The notes below the pieces were generated by a model. The model was not told the DNA's origin and ran no database searches. It saw nothing but the letters and a program-made list of their open reading frames with translations. From positions 107,469,802 to 107,533,801 of the forward strand of contig OV884058.1 in NCBI GenBank assembly GCA_930367215.1: a DNA stretch of 64,000 bases, in the 5' to 3' direction. This DNA is from Pollenia angustigena (taxonomy: Eukaryota > Arthropoda > Insecta > Diptera > Polleniidae). Of this stretch, positions 46,608-58,171 are shown piece after piece; position 1 is the stretch's first letter, and every line of letters starts with the position of its first letter. The translations under genes and the position numbers were made by a program.

Positions 46608-47232
46608 CCCAGCTAGCATAGGCTGTTTGTTAGACGATTATGTTTAATATACAACTCCTAAAAGAATCTTCTGATGATTATCTGACGAGTAACAAAAACA
46701 TCTAAATCTTTCTTAAATTTATTATTTTTTAATTTATTTTTTGACACGACGTCTTTAAATCTTGGAATGAATCTTTTATGACTCTCTGTAAGAGTCATAT
46801 AACAATTACTGAGCTACCTAAATGAGACCGTTTTGGAAGTATGAAAATGCTATTGCCAATACATTTTTAATAAAACAAACTGGCCTAAGGATCTGTAAAA
46901 AAGGATTTCCGACAGGATGGTGTTGATTTCGCGACTTTAAGGTTTGTTTTGGCATGAAAAATACGCTTGATGCCCTTATTTAGGTAGCTCAGTCATACGG
47001 CTGAGCATTTCACGAGTTGTAAAATAATACCTGCATGAGTTTCATACGACTCTTGGCATGCTTTTTGAAAGACTCGTTAGATAATCTCTACATACATCAT
47101 AAACGATTCCCTTTACGATTAATATAAGCGTTTTTCGCTGCGTTATGGAAGAATCTCTCATACCAATCAGCACGTGTAACAGTTTCTCCCGTGCGAGTTA
47201 TTCCCAGTAGACGATTGAAAATGCTAGCTGGG
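46608..47232. mobile_element. 625-bp element with CCCAGCTAGCAT ends
   Basis: CCCAGCTAGCAT at both ends inverted, with agacgatt / aatcgtct a little inside. Contains a MITE of the ACTGAGCTACC family. Confidence 0.65.
46808..46993. mobile_element. 186-bp MITE, ACTGAGCTACC family, copy 2
   Basis: ACTGAGCTACCTAAAT at both inverted ends. Nested inside 46608-47232, which is inside the pogo-like element. Confidence 0.75.
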
Positions 47233-47627
47233 TTGAAATAAAATATTTATATAATATAAATTTATTTATTAATAAAATAATTTTTTTATTCTACATTTGA
47301 ATAAAGCATTTTAGTTTAGCTGCACTTTTGTGCAGGTAACCACAATTGTATACCCGCACATTAAGGCAGGTAAATGCATTTAAGATAACTGCATTTTTGA
47401 TTTACCTGCACAAAAAATCGTGCAAAGGAGATTGTGCAGCTAAGTCAAAACTACTGTATACATTTTCTTAACAATTTACTTCATTGCTAGCCAAAGGATA
47501 GCTAAAGTAAACCCCGTAACAGATATATACAAACGAAAAATTCTAATAGTGCATAGAAAATATTCCTGGAAAATATTGAAGGAATAAGCCTCATAAAGTA
47601 CAATAGCTTTTGAGGATTGTAATTTGA

Positions 47628-48470
47628 CTTGGAATACACATTCGAATAATATGAAAATTTATATAATAAACGTTACTCACCATGAAAAATAAATTCCTAG
47701 ATTCTATTCATTTAAAATAAAGTTAAAGCTATTTAACCTCTTCAGACCATGGGTACACATATTCATATGTACCTTAACTTATTACAAGTTTTAAAGATCG
47801 TGTGACCAATAGAAACAGTTTTACAACTTGCTTTAAGCTACTGCGCTTCAAAACAATATCAAAAGATGGCAGGGTGTAGAAGTTTTAGCCATTATTTTTA
47901 CATTTGAATATAACAGTTTGAAAAACCATACTGTTGGGATATTTTTCCTCAATAACTAATCGCTAAGACCTGAAGTACACATATGTGCACCTCTTTTTAT
48001 ACCAGTTTAAATAAAAAAATTAAAAAAATAATAAAAACCGAAATTTAAATTACACATCATAAAATAAAACAAATAGTCAATAAGCCCTTTACTTAATCGG
48101 TTCAGTTAAGATCTTAAGACATTAGAATTTACGTTGAAATGTTTCATATTTTAAGACCAGTGGGGTAATTCTGTAACTTTTTAACGAAAAAAAAATTGTC
48201 GTTAAGAAGTAAATTTAAAGTATTTTTAAGTCAACATTTTCTACTTAACGACAAATTTTTGTCGTTAAAAAGTTATAGAATTACCCCACTGAGGTACACA
48301 TATGTGTCCCCTTAATTTGTAAGAATTCAAATGAAATTTTTTTAAAAAAAATATACAGTTGTCTTATTTTATCCACAAAAGGTGTAAAAAATATATAAGA
48401 AGTGTAAAAATTCAATGGGTTAATGTTCAGGTCTTAAGAGTTTAAGGATGTGGGGCGAATTTAATCTAAA
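47628..48470. repeat. Repeated GTACACATATGTG phrases
   Basis: aagacctgaagtacacatat, caggtctt and related words recur at about 47752, 47970, 48292 and 48428, some inverted. One of them is interrupted by the MITE at 48158. Confidence 0.4.
48158..48291. mobile_element. 134-bp MITE with CAGTGGGG ends
   Basis: CAGTGGGGTAATTCTGTAAC at the left and CAGTGGGGTAATTCTATAAC at the reversed right; arms over 50 bp. hAT-like end sequence, but no 8-bp duplication. Confidence 0.8.
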
Positions 48471-48507
48471 TACGAAAATAATAAGATGGTTAACGGCAGT
48501 CATAACC

Positions 48508-48690
48508 ACTCCATAGACTCGCGAGCAGTCAATAATTGTATTTTTCACACAGACACGGTCGGCAACTCACATGTATACAACAACTTTGTTCGGGCCACTC
48601 CATAGTATCGCGAGGCAGTCAATAATCGTATTTTTTGACACAGACACGGTCGGCAATTCATATGTATACAACAACTTTGTTTGTTGCTTG
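48508..48690. repeat. Two tandem copies of a ~90-bp unit
   Basis: ccactccatag-tcgcgag, cagtcaataat, cacagacacggtcggcaa and tgtatacaacaactttgtt occur twice in order. Confidence 0.75.
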
Positions 48691-48715
48691 GTTATCACTG
48701 GTTTACGGACACAAA

Positions 48716-48995
48716 GAGTCTTATTTGTAAAGAAGTTTTTATGGAGAATATGTGAAATTATAGACCGATTCTCACCATTTACATAGACTTCGTCGTTAAT
48801 ACAATTAAAATGTATTTACCAAATTTGATCGAATTATCTACAAGATTGCAACTTGTACTTTTCGCACTAGGCAAACATAGACAGGGTGTCTGCCAGACAG
48901 AAGGATGGACATAGTTAGATCCCTTAAAAAAGTTATTCTGAGTATATCGGTATACTAAGAGATCGGTCTAGATTTCTATGTATTATACACATCGC
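48716..48995 (+). mobile_element. 3' fragment of a DINE-like repeat
   Basis: accgattctcaccattta, ccaaatttgatcgaattatc and tatcggtatactaaga match the 3' half of the copy at 22.5-23.8 kb. Confidence 0.5.
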
Positions 48996-49667
48996 ATAAC
49001 ATATATTTTGTATGACAACGTGCTTTGTCATGCAATTTTAGAGTACAAATTAAATGTAAATAGAAAAATTGAAGCAACACGTTGGGTATACAGATATAAA
49101 TATTTAAAACAGAAAGGCCATCTGTGAACCAGAATTTAGAAAATAATTAATTTTTTAATTAACATGGATCAAAAATGCCTTAACAAGGCAAAATATGCGC
49201 TATGAACTTAAAAAATTCTGTGAAAATGCTCGTTTAACTAAATTATGCACAAAAATGCTGCAAACGGTAAAATATGCAAAAATATGCACTAACAAATCGA
49301 TGCAAAAATGCATAAAAGGCTATAAAACCAATAAATTTGTATATTGTTGGTGCCTTCATTGGTCGCACAAGGAAAAACATGCAATTGCTTATGTGTGGTT
49401 TCCCTGGTAATAACTCAATTTTGTCTTAAGCCCATTTAAGCTACTCTTTCATACATATGAGCACAGAAATAAGGCGACTGGAAAATCTGATTTGGCGAAT
49501 AGCTTTGTATGTGCGTCGATTTGTTTTTTAGTTTCTTCATTTGCTATTTTTATTTGATTAATAAAAATACAAAGCAAAAAAAAAACAATTTGTTGCATTT
49601 ATTAAAAAAAGTTAAATTTATTTAAAAAAAAAGAAATTTGAATAAAAAAATTTTACAATAAAATATT

Positions 49668-50872
49668 AAGGGTCTTCATGATATCGCTTAAAATTGCCAT
49701 TTGTGCAAATGGGTAAACTTGCGAGACTCGTTTCATGAAGATCTTTTTTAATTTTTGTGTAATTTTAAGAATTAATGTCATTTCAAACTGAAACGTCAAT
49801 AAAAAAATATATTAAAAAAAAATAATCAAAAATATAATAAACAAGTAAGAAAGTATAGTCGGTCGGACCATATGATACCCTACACCACAGTATTAAAAAC
49901 ACATCATGCTTATGTATATGTCCATATATATATGGATTTATCTATGTCTATAAAAGTCATTAAAATCGGTTTAAAAGTTTGTGAGATGCAGAAATTGCCC
50001 CCTACCTCCCCTTGCGGTCCTATTTTTGAAAAACTGTATAGCTTGTGTGTCCATATATATGGATCTATCTATGTTTTGAATTTCATTAAAATCTGTTTGA
50101 ATGGGAAAAATTGGCCCTATCTCCCCTCGTGGTCCTATTTTTTAAAAACTGCATCCCTTTTGTGTCCATAAAGATATGGTTCTATGTATGTTATAAATTT
50201 CATTAAAATCGGTTTGATAGTTTCTGAGAGGAAGAAATTTCCCCCTATCTTCCCTTGTGGTCCTACGATTTGGCCCATTTTCAATAGGGTTGTGCCAATA
50301 ATAACCTTTGTCCCAAATTTTATCAAATTATCTCCAAAATTGCAACCTGTACTTTGCGCACAAGGTTACATGGACAGCCAGCCAGCCAGCCGGACGGACA
50401 TCGTTAGTTCGACTCAGAAAGTGATTCTGAGTAGATCGGTATACTTTAAGGTGGGTCTAGGACCAATATTTTAAGGCTTTACACACATCAGCACAAATGC
50501 ATAATACCCTCACCACTATTGTGGGGGGGGGGGGTATAAAAATGAAATTTGTGAATAAAAAATTAAATTTGTTTTTAAACATGCATAAATAAAGCCAAAA
50601 GACTAATATGCTTATATTATTGCAAGAATTTATTATTTGTGATTTATTAACACTTAAAGTTTTCATTGAAAACGGCGGTAAGCATTAAAAAAATTTATCT
50701 GTATAAATGCACTATTGAACAGCGCAAGTTTTCGAGTCAAAATTGTTGGGCAAATTTAAGCAGTTTGTGTAAATGAATTCTCATACAATTTTTGACAGTT
50801 CATTTCGGTCGGCGTAAGAATGCACAGTTTGCACAGATTACGAGCCTTATAAACGATATCATGAGGACCCTT
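49668..50872. mobile_element. TIR element carrying a nested DINE-like repeat
   Basis: AAGGGTCTTCATGATATCG at the left and AAGGGTCCTCATGATATCG at the reversed right; ATT on both sides. The inside is mostly DINE-like copy 3. Confidence 0.65.
49840..50538 (+). mobile_element. DINE-like interspersed repeat, copy 3
   Basis: Same start and end as copy 1, with three internal units; the end has a run of 13 G before gtataaa. Confidence 0.72.
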
Positions 50873-51094
50873 ATTATAAAAATTAAATATTGATTAATAT
50901 TTTTTTATAATTAACAACTACGAATCACCACAGTTTTATTCAAAATGAATTGAAATGAAATAAATTTCGAGAATTTTAATATTTAAAACCCGCTTGTCGC
51001 TCTCGTTTAGGTTGGCTGGTAAACTGAATTGAATAACCATCGGATGGGAGTCAAATACCGGAAAAATTTACATAACACTGTGCAACAAAAAAAA

Positions 51095-51675
51095 CAGCCT
51101 CAATACTTGCAACGCGAAATGAAACTAGACTGTTGGTAGAGCAAATCTGCCAAAGAGTTTTGAAAAGTTTTTGAATTGTATAATTGTTTAAGTCAAAAAA
51201 ATATACTGTACATTTAGTTTGAGCTAAAATACATTTCAGATGTCTTCAGTAGAATTGTATATCGATTCTTTTCTTGGAATTTTTTTTTAACTTCCCCAAA
51301 AACTTACTCAAATGGCAATTCAGAGGGTTTAAATGTTCCACGAATATTTTCTGCATTAAATTTTACTAAGGGCCTTCTAAGACCAAAAAATCGTGCAATG
51401 TATGTAAAGTGCCGTTTTAGTATACTTTTGTGGGGAAGTTAAAAAAAGGACAAAAATTACCCCTTAAAATGGGCGTTAGAGGGTTAATATATTCCCTGAA
51501 AAGAATCGCCATACAATTCTACTGAAGACGTCTGGAATAGTATTTAAGCTCAGAAGTACATTTAGTATATTTTTTTTCCTATACCAAAAAACCCGAGCTA
51601 ACTTTTTCAAAACTCTTTGGCAGATTTGCTCAACCAATAGTATAGTTTTATTTCGCGTTGCAAGTATTGAGGCTG
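51095..51675. mobile_element. 581-bp foldback with ~200-bp arms
   Basis: CAGCCTCAATACTTGCAACG at both inverted ends; the arms pair, with indels, to about 51290 and 51480 (…gtcttcagtagaattgtat… and its inverse). Confidence 0.82.
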
Positions 51676-52548
51676 GGTGCGATGACCCGAATTTTATTAC
51701 ACTGTGTAATGCAAGAAGGTTGTAAAATCTTGAAAACATTGGAAAAATAAAGAAAAGGAAAAATAAAAGCACTTAATAGCGGCTTTACTCTTAAAGCTAC
51801 ATCTGTCGAATTCGCGGTCATTAATTCTATATGATTTTCCATTGACAGATAAAGCGTTCAACAACTAGTGATAATGATAAAACTTTTTATCGAAAAATCA
51901 TCTTTAGCGATAAAACCCATTTTAGGATAAACAAACGAAATTGTCAGATTTTAGACGAAAGCGATCCACTTAAAATTCAAGAGCGTAAAATGCGTCTCAA
52001 AATATTTACTGTTTGTTCGGATTTTTGAGCTGCCAACGCACAGTGGGGTGACCCATGCGTTAAACTAAAGAATCATAAAGTGCTTAGGATAGTTATGCAA
52101 TAAACATTTTTCTAAAGCTTACAAAGTAAATGAAAAAGATTTTTAAGTAGAATTCATCATTTTCGCTTTTGTTTACAGTAGAGGGCACCAAAGTCATACA
52201 GTTTTTCAGCTAAACTTTTGAATAAAAAAAACTTTACCATTTTAATTAAAAAAATCGGCAAAAATTCATTTCTTAATTTTTTCTTTTCAAACGTAGTACT
52301 TTTGTTAACCACCATACGTTTAAGAAAGAAAAATTATTCTTGGTAAATAATTTTTAAGCTCCCCTAAATTGTTTAAGTTTGGTAGAGGATAATTAATTTT
52401 TTTTAGAATTTCTATTTTTACACGCTCCATTACCACTAGTGGTAAATGAGAAGGTATGCTAAGTTTGGCATTCTGTGTGAAACTTTTTAATATTCATTAA
52501 AGACCCCTTAATTTATATATGTATATTTTGGGTCCTAGAGTAATTCTA
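51676..52548. other. Gene-free interval
   Basis: No gene or repeat identified. Confidence 0.35.
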
Positions 52549-52745
52549 AGGCCCGTTTTCACAACTTACCGATAGCTAAAAGTTTACTTTAACCGGCCTT
52601 ATAAAACTTTTCTTTAACCTTAAATGAGCGATACGGTAAATTAAGGTTCATCCTAACTGGTAGGTTAAAGTAAAATTGTAATACACTTCTTATACGGCCG
52701 ATAAAATTCTACCTTAAGCTATCGGTAAGTGGTTAAAACGGGCCT
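52549..52745. mobile_element. 197-bp MITE
   Basis: AGGCCCGTTTTCACAACTTA at the left, AGGCCCGTTTTAACCACTTA at the reversed right, both followed by CCGATAGCT. TA on both sides. Confidence 0.8.
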
Positions 52746-53225
52746 TAGTCGTTTTAGCCATTTTCGTCTGTCTGTCCGTCAGTTAAAAACACGCTCCGTT
52801 TCGAAAGACTCAACAGAAAAAAAACAAAATTGATGTCAAACTGTTTTTAGTTCCCCTATGCAGTTTGGGTTTGAAATAAAGAAAAACGGTTTAGTAGGAA
52901 TAGAGTTATGAACCCAACTGTGGATCAAAATCCTTAAATAAATTATATTTTGCTACAAAAAGAGCATAAATTAAACCGATTCATTTTTAATTTTGCTCGA
53001 ATTCATTTTATATGACCTCAAATCATACCACAAAACTACAAAACTTTCTAAAGATCGGTCCTTAATTTACTATAGGCCCCATATAAAGCTCACTCTCAGA
53101 AAACAGTTAAGTACGCCATAAACTGTAATGAATCATTTGGTTTGTCATAGTTTCATACGATTACAAGCTTCTGCGCCAAATTGTATAAAGATTGTTCCTT
53201 GATTTACCAAAGGCCCGATATAAAG

Positions 53226-53833
53226 ACGTGTGTGCAGATAAATATGAAAAGTTAAATTCATTTAAAAAAATATCGCTTGCGATAAAAAATATTTTAAAAA
53301 AATATCGCATGCGTATTATAAAGAAAATACGACTATTTACGCGAAATTTTGCAGTTTTTATTAAAAATCAATCATTTTTATTTAATATTTAACAATAATA
53401 AGATATTTTATTAGTCTTTTAATATTAAAATTTATGATTTTAGAAAATATACGACTTAGAGTGAAATCCTCATGAAAGTGCTGTGTGAGTGATATGGCCA
53501 CTGTGTCCAAACCCTTCGATCTCAGAAAATCAAACCTAATGGAAAATGAAGACTATGGACAGGGCTACAATAACCTCTAAGCACTTTATCCAAATTGTAT
53601 TTGTGAAAATTTTAATAAATTTTTAAAAATTTGACTTAGAGTGAAATTCTCATGAAAGTGCTGTGTGAGGGATGGCCATATCCCTCTTCATTATTGATTT
53701 TTAATAAAAACTGTAAAATTTCCGTGATAATAGTCTTTATAATACGCATGCGATATTTTTTTGAAATATTTTTTATCGCATGCGATATTTTTTAAAAATT
53801 AATTTAACTTTTCATATTTATTTTCACACACGT
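53226..53833. mobile_element. 608-bp foldback with 9-bp target duplication
   Basis: ACGTGTGTG at both inverted ends, arms of about 150 bp with kept ATCGCATGCGATA palindromes. GATATAAAG flanks it at 53217-53225 and 53834-53842. The centre has two direct copies of a ~45-bp unit. Confidence 0.9.
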
Positions 53834-54054
53834 GATATAAAGCCCATTTTCGAAAAATACTACGCCTAAAACCGTTACGAATAATAAGACTCTACTTCAG
53901 ATATTCTGGTAAAGTTTTGTAAAATTTAGCCTTATATGGCTAGAAATAGCGCCATGTAATTTCGTGATAATCGCCATTTATAAAAGCAATTTAAGAAGTA
54001 TTTAATTTCAAAAAAAATTACTGCGTTGAAATTTGTTTTGATTTAGGTCTTTAA

Positions 54055-54429
54055 AGTTGCGTTCACAATCAAAAAAACATTTTCACTTGGTGTTCGCAAT
54101 AGAGCAACAATTTCTTTTGTAACTACACACATTTTGCATCCAGAAACCATTTGCAAATTTTAGCCACAACAAAATTACGAATTTATTTTTATTTTTTTTA
54201 AACATTTTGTTAAAATTTTCATTCAAAACTAAATAAAATTATTTTAAACGTCAGAAACAATTTCATACAAATTGTTGCTGAAGTTCTAGTTGACTCAACT
54301 TAAGTTACATTTTTAAAAAAATTTAAGTTACATTTTTGTTCTAAAAATGAAAGGAAAATATATGAAATACTTTGGGAAGAAAAAAGATAGAAGTAAAAAT
54401 TAAATTGTTTTTTGATTGTGAACGTAGCT
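54055..54429. mobile_element. 375-bp MITE, first of a chain
   Basis: AGTTGCGTTCACAATCAAAA at the left and AGCTACGTTCACAATCAAAA at the reversed right; TAA at 54052-54054 and 54430-54432. Confidence 0.8.
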
Positions 54430-54432
54430 TAA

Positions 54433-54835
54433 GGCTGGATTTTTGAGATCTCAGTTAAACTAGGTTTAGTTAATCTGAAACAGATTTGTGTATATAAACA
54501 AATTTTGACGGAACAGCTACGTTTTGAACAGCTTTAATGAAATAATGACAAAAATATCACATTTCGCCGGAAAAATCTGAGCTTCAGCTGCCGTATTCTG
54601 TAATTCGCTTAGCTTAAGCTAAATCTCGATTGCTAAAATTTCTTAGAGAAAACAAAATTAATTGCATTGCCAAATTTAGCAATGCACGTTACTGAATTAC
54701 ATTTGTAGCCAAAAATTGCTAAATCAACTTAATAGATTTTTAGCGATAGAGATTTAGCTTTAGCGAATTACGGAATACGGCTGCAGACTACGTTAAGCTA
54801 AGTTTAAAATTGATCCACATCTCAAAAACTCGGCC
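54433..54835. mobile_element. 403-bp TIR element, second of the chain
   Basis: GGCTGGATTTTTGAGAT at the left and GGCCGAGTTTTTGAGAT at the reversed right; TAA at 54430-54432 and 54836-54838. Holds a nested MITE. Confidence 0.7.
54590..54781. mobile_element. 192-bp MITE nested in the second element
   Basis: GCCGTATTCTGTAATTCGCT at the left and GCCGTATTCCGTAATTCGCT at the reversed right, followed by AGCTAAATCTC on both sides. Confidence 0.82.
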
Positions 54836-54837
54836 TA

Positions 54838-55027
54838 AAGCTCAAATTAGACGTGACATAACCATACAAAACAGCTGTTTAAACCAACTTTATGGACAAC
54901 TCTGTATTTGTTTATAGGTGACTAACCATAAGGGCATAATCACAGACATACAATCCAATTAAAGTTTGGTTTCTACGGCCATCGTTATGGCTCCGGCACT
55001 ATGCTTATGTCACGTCTAATCGAGCTT
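54838..55027. mobile_element. 190-bp MITE, third of the chain
   Basis: AAGCTCAAATTAGACGTGAC at the left and AAGCTCGATTAGACGTGAC at the reversed right; TA on both sides. Confidence 0.8.
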
Positions 55028-55559
55028 TAATACTTGAGATCACTCTTTCGAATTTTGTGATGATAAATCTTTAATTTACGGTAGCTCCAATATAAAATCC
55101 CCTCCTAAAAATCCCTTTAATACGCCAAATAAAATTTCTACAACAAATAACGATATCGACAGCCATTTTTCTACTTTTCTCTGCTTTCGCTTGCAATATC
55201 AAAATGAAAATATACATTAAATTTTTGGAGCAACGAAGTGGAACTCACTTACAATATTTTGTCAGGTTACGTCTCTTTGATTGTAGAACAAGATTGCATC
55301 AAAAACTCAATTTCAAAAAAATTGGCATATACGATAATTTCGCGCAAAGGCGTCGATATTTTATTTAAATTAGGCAACGAATTATAAATACTGTGAGTTT
55401 CGGTATTATAAAGCTTATTACAAAGCCCACTCCTGAATTATTCAAACTCCAGGTCGAGGGTATTGAAGATTCGCCACATCCAAATATAGCACTATTACGT
55501 TTTTATTTACGATGTTGAAACTTTTCAAGCGGAAATATAAAAATTGCATTAATACATAC

Positions 55560-55850
55560 GAAAAAACAGAAGAAAAGGAAGAAACATTTCGAACCACCGA
55601 TACCATTGGTTAAAGATGCATGTTTGACTGTTGGCCGGCAGGCATCGCAGTTGCGCAGAGGGTATAACTGCAAAGAATTCTGATAATGAGAATGTGGTTA
55701 TTCTCGCAACGTAAATTCAACCCGAGTTCGAGACCCAGCTCAGCCAAGAACAAAAAATTATCAATAAATTTCAATTTATTTCAATTAATTTCATGTTGTA
55801 AAATTCCTTCCTTCAGTAAAAATAACTTAATTAAAATTAACATCAAAATT
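55560..55850 (+). mobile_element. tRNA-related retroposon, copy 2
   Basis: acgaaaaaacagaag, atgtttgact, cgagttcgagacccag (B-box) and tttcatgttgtaaaattcct occur in the same order as in the minus-strand copy at 23.0-23.5 kb. Confidence 0.6.
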
Positions 55851-56695
55851 TCAAATTAAAATCGACAGTTCAACTAACAAATCACAATTCTGTGGCCGTA
55901 TGGAAAAACTAGATAACTCCATTTTTTGAAAACACGAGAAAAACACATTTAAAGTTCTAAACATATTTCGCTAATTATTTCATATGAATTTATGTTATTA
56001 TGCATGCGGATTAAACAAAACAATATTTTAGATTCGGTTAATGATTTCTGGTACCATTAAACTGATTTTTGGACATTAAAACCGAAAATCAATGTCACTT
56101 ATCTTGTTTTTTCGAAAAATGGAGTTATCTAGTTTTACCGAAAAAATGTTTTTTCTTAATTATATTAGTATTTTATGTAATAAAGGCAACTTAAGTAATG
56201 ATTCGTGGAAAAACATTAACTTTTTGACTCAACACGTTAATTTACCCGTTTTTTCTAAGAACAAATGGAGTTATCCAGTTTTTCCAAAAAATATTTTTTC
56301 TCTTTATGCTTATACATCAAACAATAAGCTGAGTTTTTGTCTGTTGTTATGCATAAACATAATTAAAATATAATAATTTACCCCTCATGATTTTATGAAA
56401 TGAATTGGCCAGTTTTAAGGACGTTGATTAACGTTATAATCGGTTTAACATAGGTTGAACCTGAAAAAGAGCTATTATTGACTTTGTGGTTAACTTTATT
56501 TTAATACATATTAAAATTTTAAACCAAAGGTGTTCCTTTAAATTTTTATACTAAACTTGGTAATAAGATCGTTTTTAGCTTTTTATTTTAAAAACAATAT
56601 CTTACGCTTCTACTTTGTTTTTTATTTTTTTGATAAAAATAAACGTACGTGCAAAAAATATAAAAATCAACTCAACTCATGCAAGAAAATCAACA

Positions 56696-56971
56696 ATGCG
56701 ACCGACTAACATAAACTTAGATCCAGACCTTGACCTCATGCAAATACAGACTGAGTTGGAGGAAATTATTCCGCAAGGCAGCACGGAAGAAAACAAAAGG
56801 AAGCAAAACGTGATCGAGCAATCGGACAAAGAACTCGTAAATTTCGAAATAAATACTTCAGAAAACAAACTGAAATCAAGTCGGAAAAAGCTCAAGAGAA
56901 GTTTTATTGATGAACATTTAACATTGAGAATAATATTAAATTTTATTAGCATTAAATATCGTAAAGTGTAA
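56696..56971 (+). CDS. Small ORF inside the 2.28-kb element, unknown product
   Basis: ATG at 56696 opens 91 codons: MRPTNINLDPDLDLMQIQTE at the start, then an acidic/Lys-rich middle and a basic, hydrophobic end (SIKYRKV). Composition is protein-like, charged and probably helical, unlike most short ORFs here. The frame is also open upstream to 56615. It could be a fragment of the element's own protein. No known domain seen. Confidence 0.35.
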   Translation: MRPTNINLDPDLDLMQIQTELEEIIPQGSTEENKRKQNVIEQSDKELVNFEINTSENKLKSSRKKLKRSFIDEHLTLRIILNFISIKYRKV

Positions 56972-57427
56972 AAATATGAATATGTTCTTAGATAAATTTA
57001 AAAATAAAGAAATTTACAACCAGACTTACAATGCCGATAATAAAATTTCTTTCGCATATCGATACCTTCCCATAAGATACAAGCGGCACTTTTTTAGAAA
57101 ATGACTTTTTGATGTGGAACTATACTAGAAGTTAAGCGCCACATTTTGGCCTGGGCTACGCTGCCCTATCATGGATGCAAAGGAAACTAGAGAGAAAGTA
57201 AAATTGTATCAACCGTCAAGTTTTCTCACTGGAATAATGTTGCACCCTGTAATTTGTATTATCCGCCAAAGAAATTATGCTAAGCCACATTTTTAAATAT
57301 GTTTTGTATTCTGAAAATCGCTTTCCAAATATGTTCCTTTCAATAAAATACACAAATAAATAACTAAATGAGAAGTTTTTTTTCGTTTCCTACAGAATTT
57401 TAGAAATGTCGCTTAATACATTCTTAT

Positions 57428-57522
57428 GGGAACGTATCGATATTTATATTTGAAACAATAATAGAAAACTAAAATTCATTTTGTTTTCAATATAAATATA
57501 CGAAAGAAATGTTCCTGTCGAC
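57428..57522. mobile_element. Diverged hairpin MITE relic, GCCTG family, copy E
   Basis: The right arm ttttcaatataaatatacga, then aagaaatgttcctgtcgac, is close to copy D; the left arm is decayed. Confidence 0.55.
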
Positions 57523-58171
57523 AAACTAAGTAACTCCATTTTTTAATAAAGTTTGTTTGTCTTCCAGATTCAAAAAATGTATTCTTAGAAAAAAAAACGG
57601 GATAAAAATAGTTTTTATTATTTTTGTACGTAAAAACACCTTACCATTTATTATCTTTGCAACAGAAACAAATAAAAATAAGTATGTTAAAACATTTTAC
57701 AAAGTTGCTGTACCTCATAGGGTGCGGTAGATCTATATGGGCTAAAAACTATTACTCGGAAAGATTCCGGGTACAAAAGATGTATAATGTATGAAGAATG
57801 CATGAATATATTCTTTGAATTCTCTAGATTTGCAATTTTTAGGCTCAACATTTTGACCCGAATTTGTTCTATATCGCTCTTTGTCTCTTAGTTTTCGAGA
57901 CAACACAGTTAAAAACTTCTAATTTTTCTGTTTTCTATGACTATAGAGTTAACTTGTTTTTTTAAAAAATTAATGGAGTTATCTAGTTTTTACATAAAAA
58001 TTGATATTTTTTTGATTTTTGTTTTTCAAATAACTATTAAATGAGAAACTATGTATATCAAAATTTCGATCTAACAGAGTGATAGTAAATGAAACTCGCT
58101 TTCTTTTTTTGGTGTTATCTTAATTTTCGCAAACAGTGGAGTTAACTAGTTTTTCCATACGGCCACAGAAT

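Larger units (their letters stand above)
45199..47456. mobile_element. 2.26-kb pogo-like element with TA duplication
   Basis: CAGTAGTTTTAACTTAACTG at the left; CAGTAGTTTTGACTTAGCTG at the reversed right. TA flanks both ends. The CAGTA...CTTAGCTGC pattern resembles pogo terminal repeats (established family). TTAACTGCAC-type words repeat several times inside each end. No transposase found; the interior holds other repeats. Confidence 0.72.
44911..47627. mobile_element. Composite foldback with ~170-bp inverted arms
   Basis: 44911-45081 and 47452-47627 are inverted copies about 95 percent alike by eye (AAATTACAATCCTCAAAAGC at the outer end). Next to the left arm is a separate hairpin (45077-45198). 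The centre is filled by a pogo-like element with further insertions. Confidence 0.78.
55891..58171. mobile_element. 2.28-kb TIR element
   Basis: CTGTGGCCGTATGGAAAAAC at both inverted ends, followed by TAG-TAACTCCA. The word ATGGAGTTATCTAGTTTTT recurs at about 56117, 56266 and 57982 in the interior. Contains a 92-codon ORF (56696-56971) and a hairpin MITE relic. Confidence 0.8.

Noticed and set aside
53226..53833. CRISPR-like direct repeats
   Set aside because: Only two direct copies, inside a foldback transposon of a eukaryotic genome.
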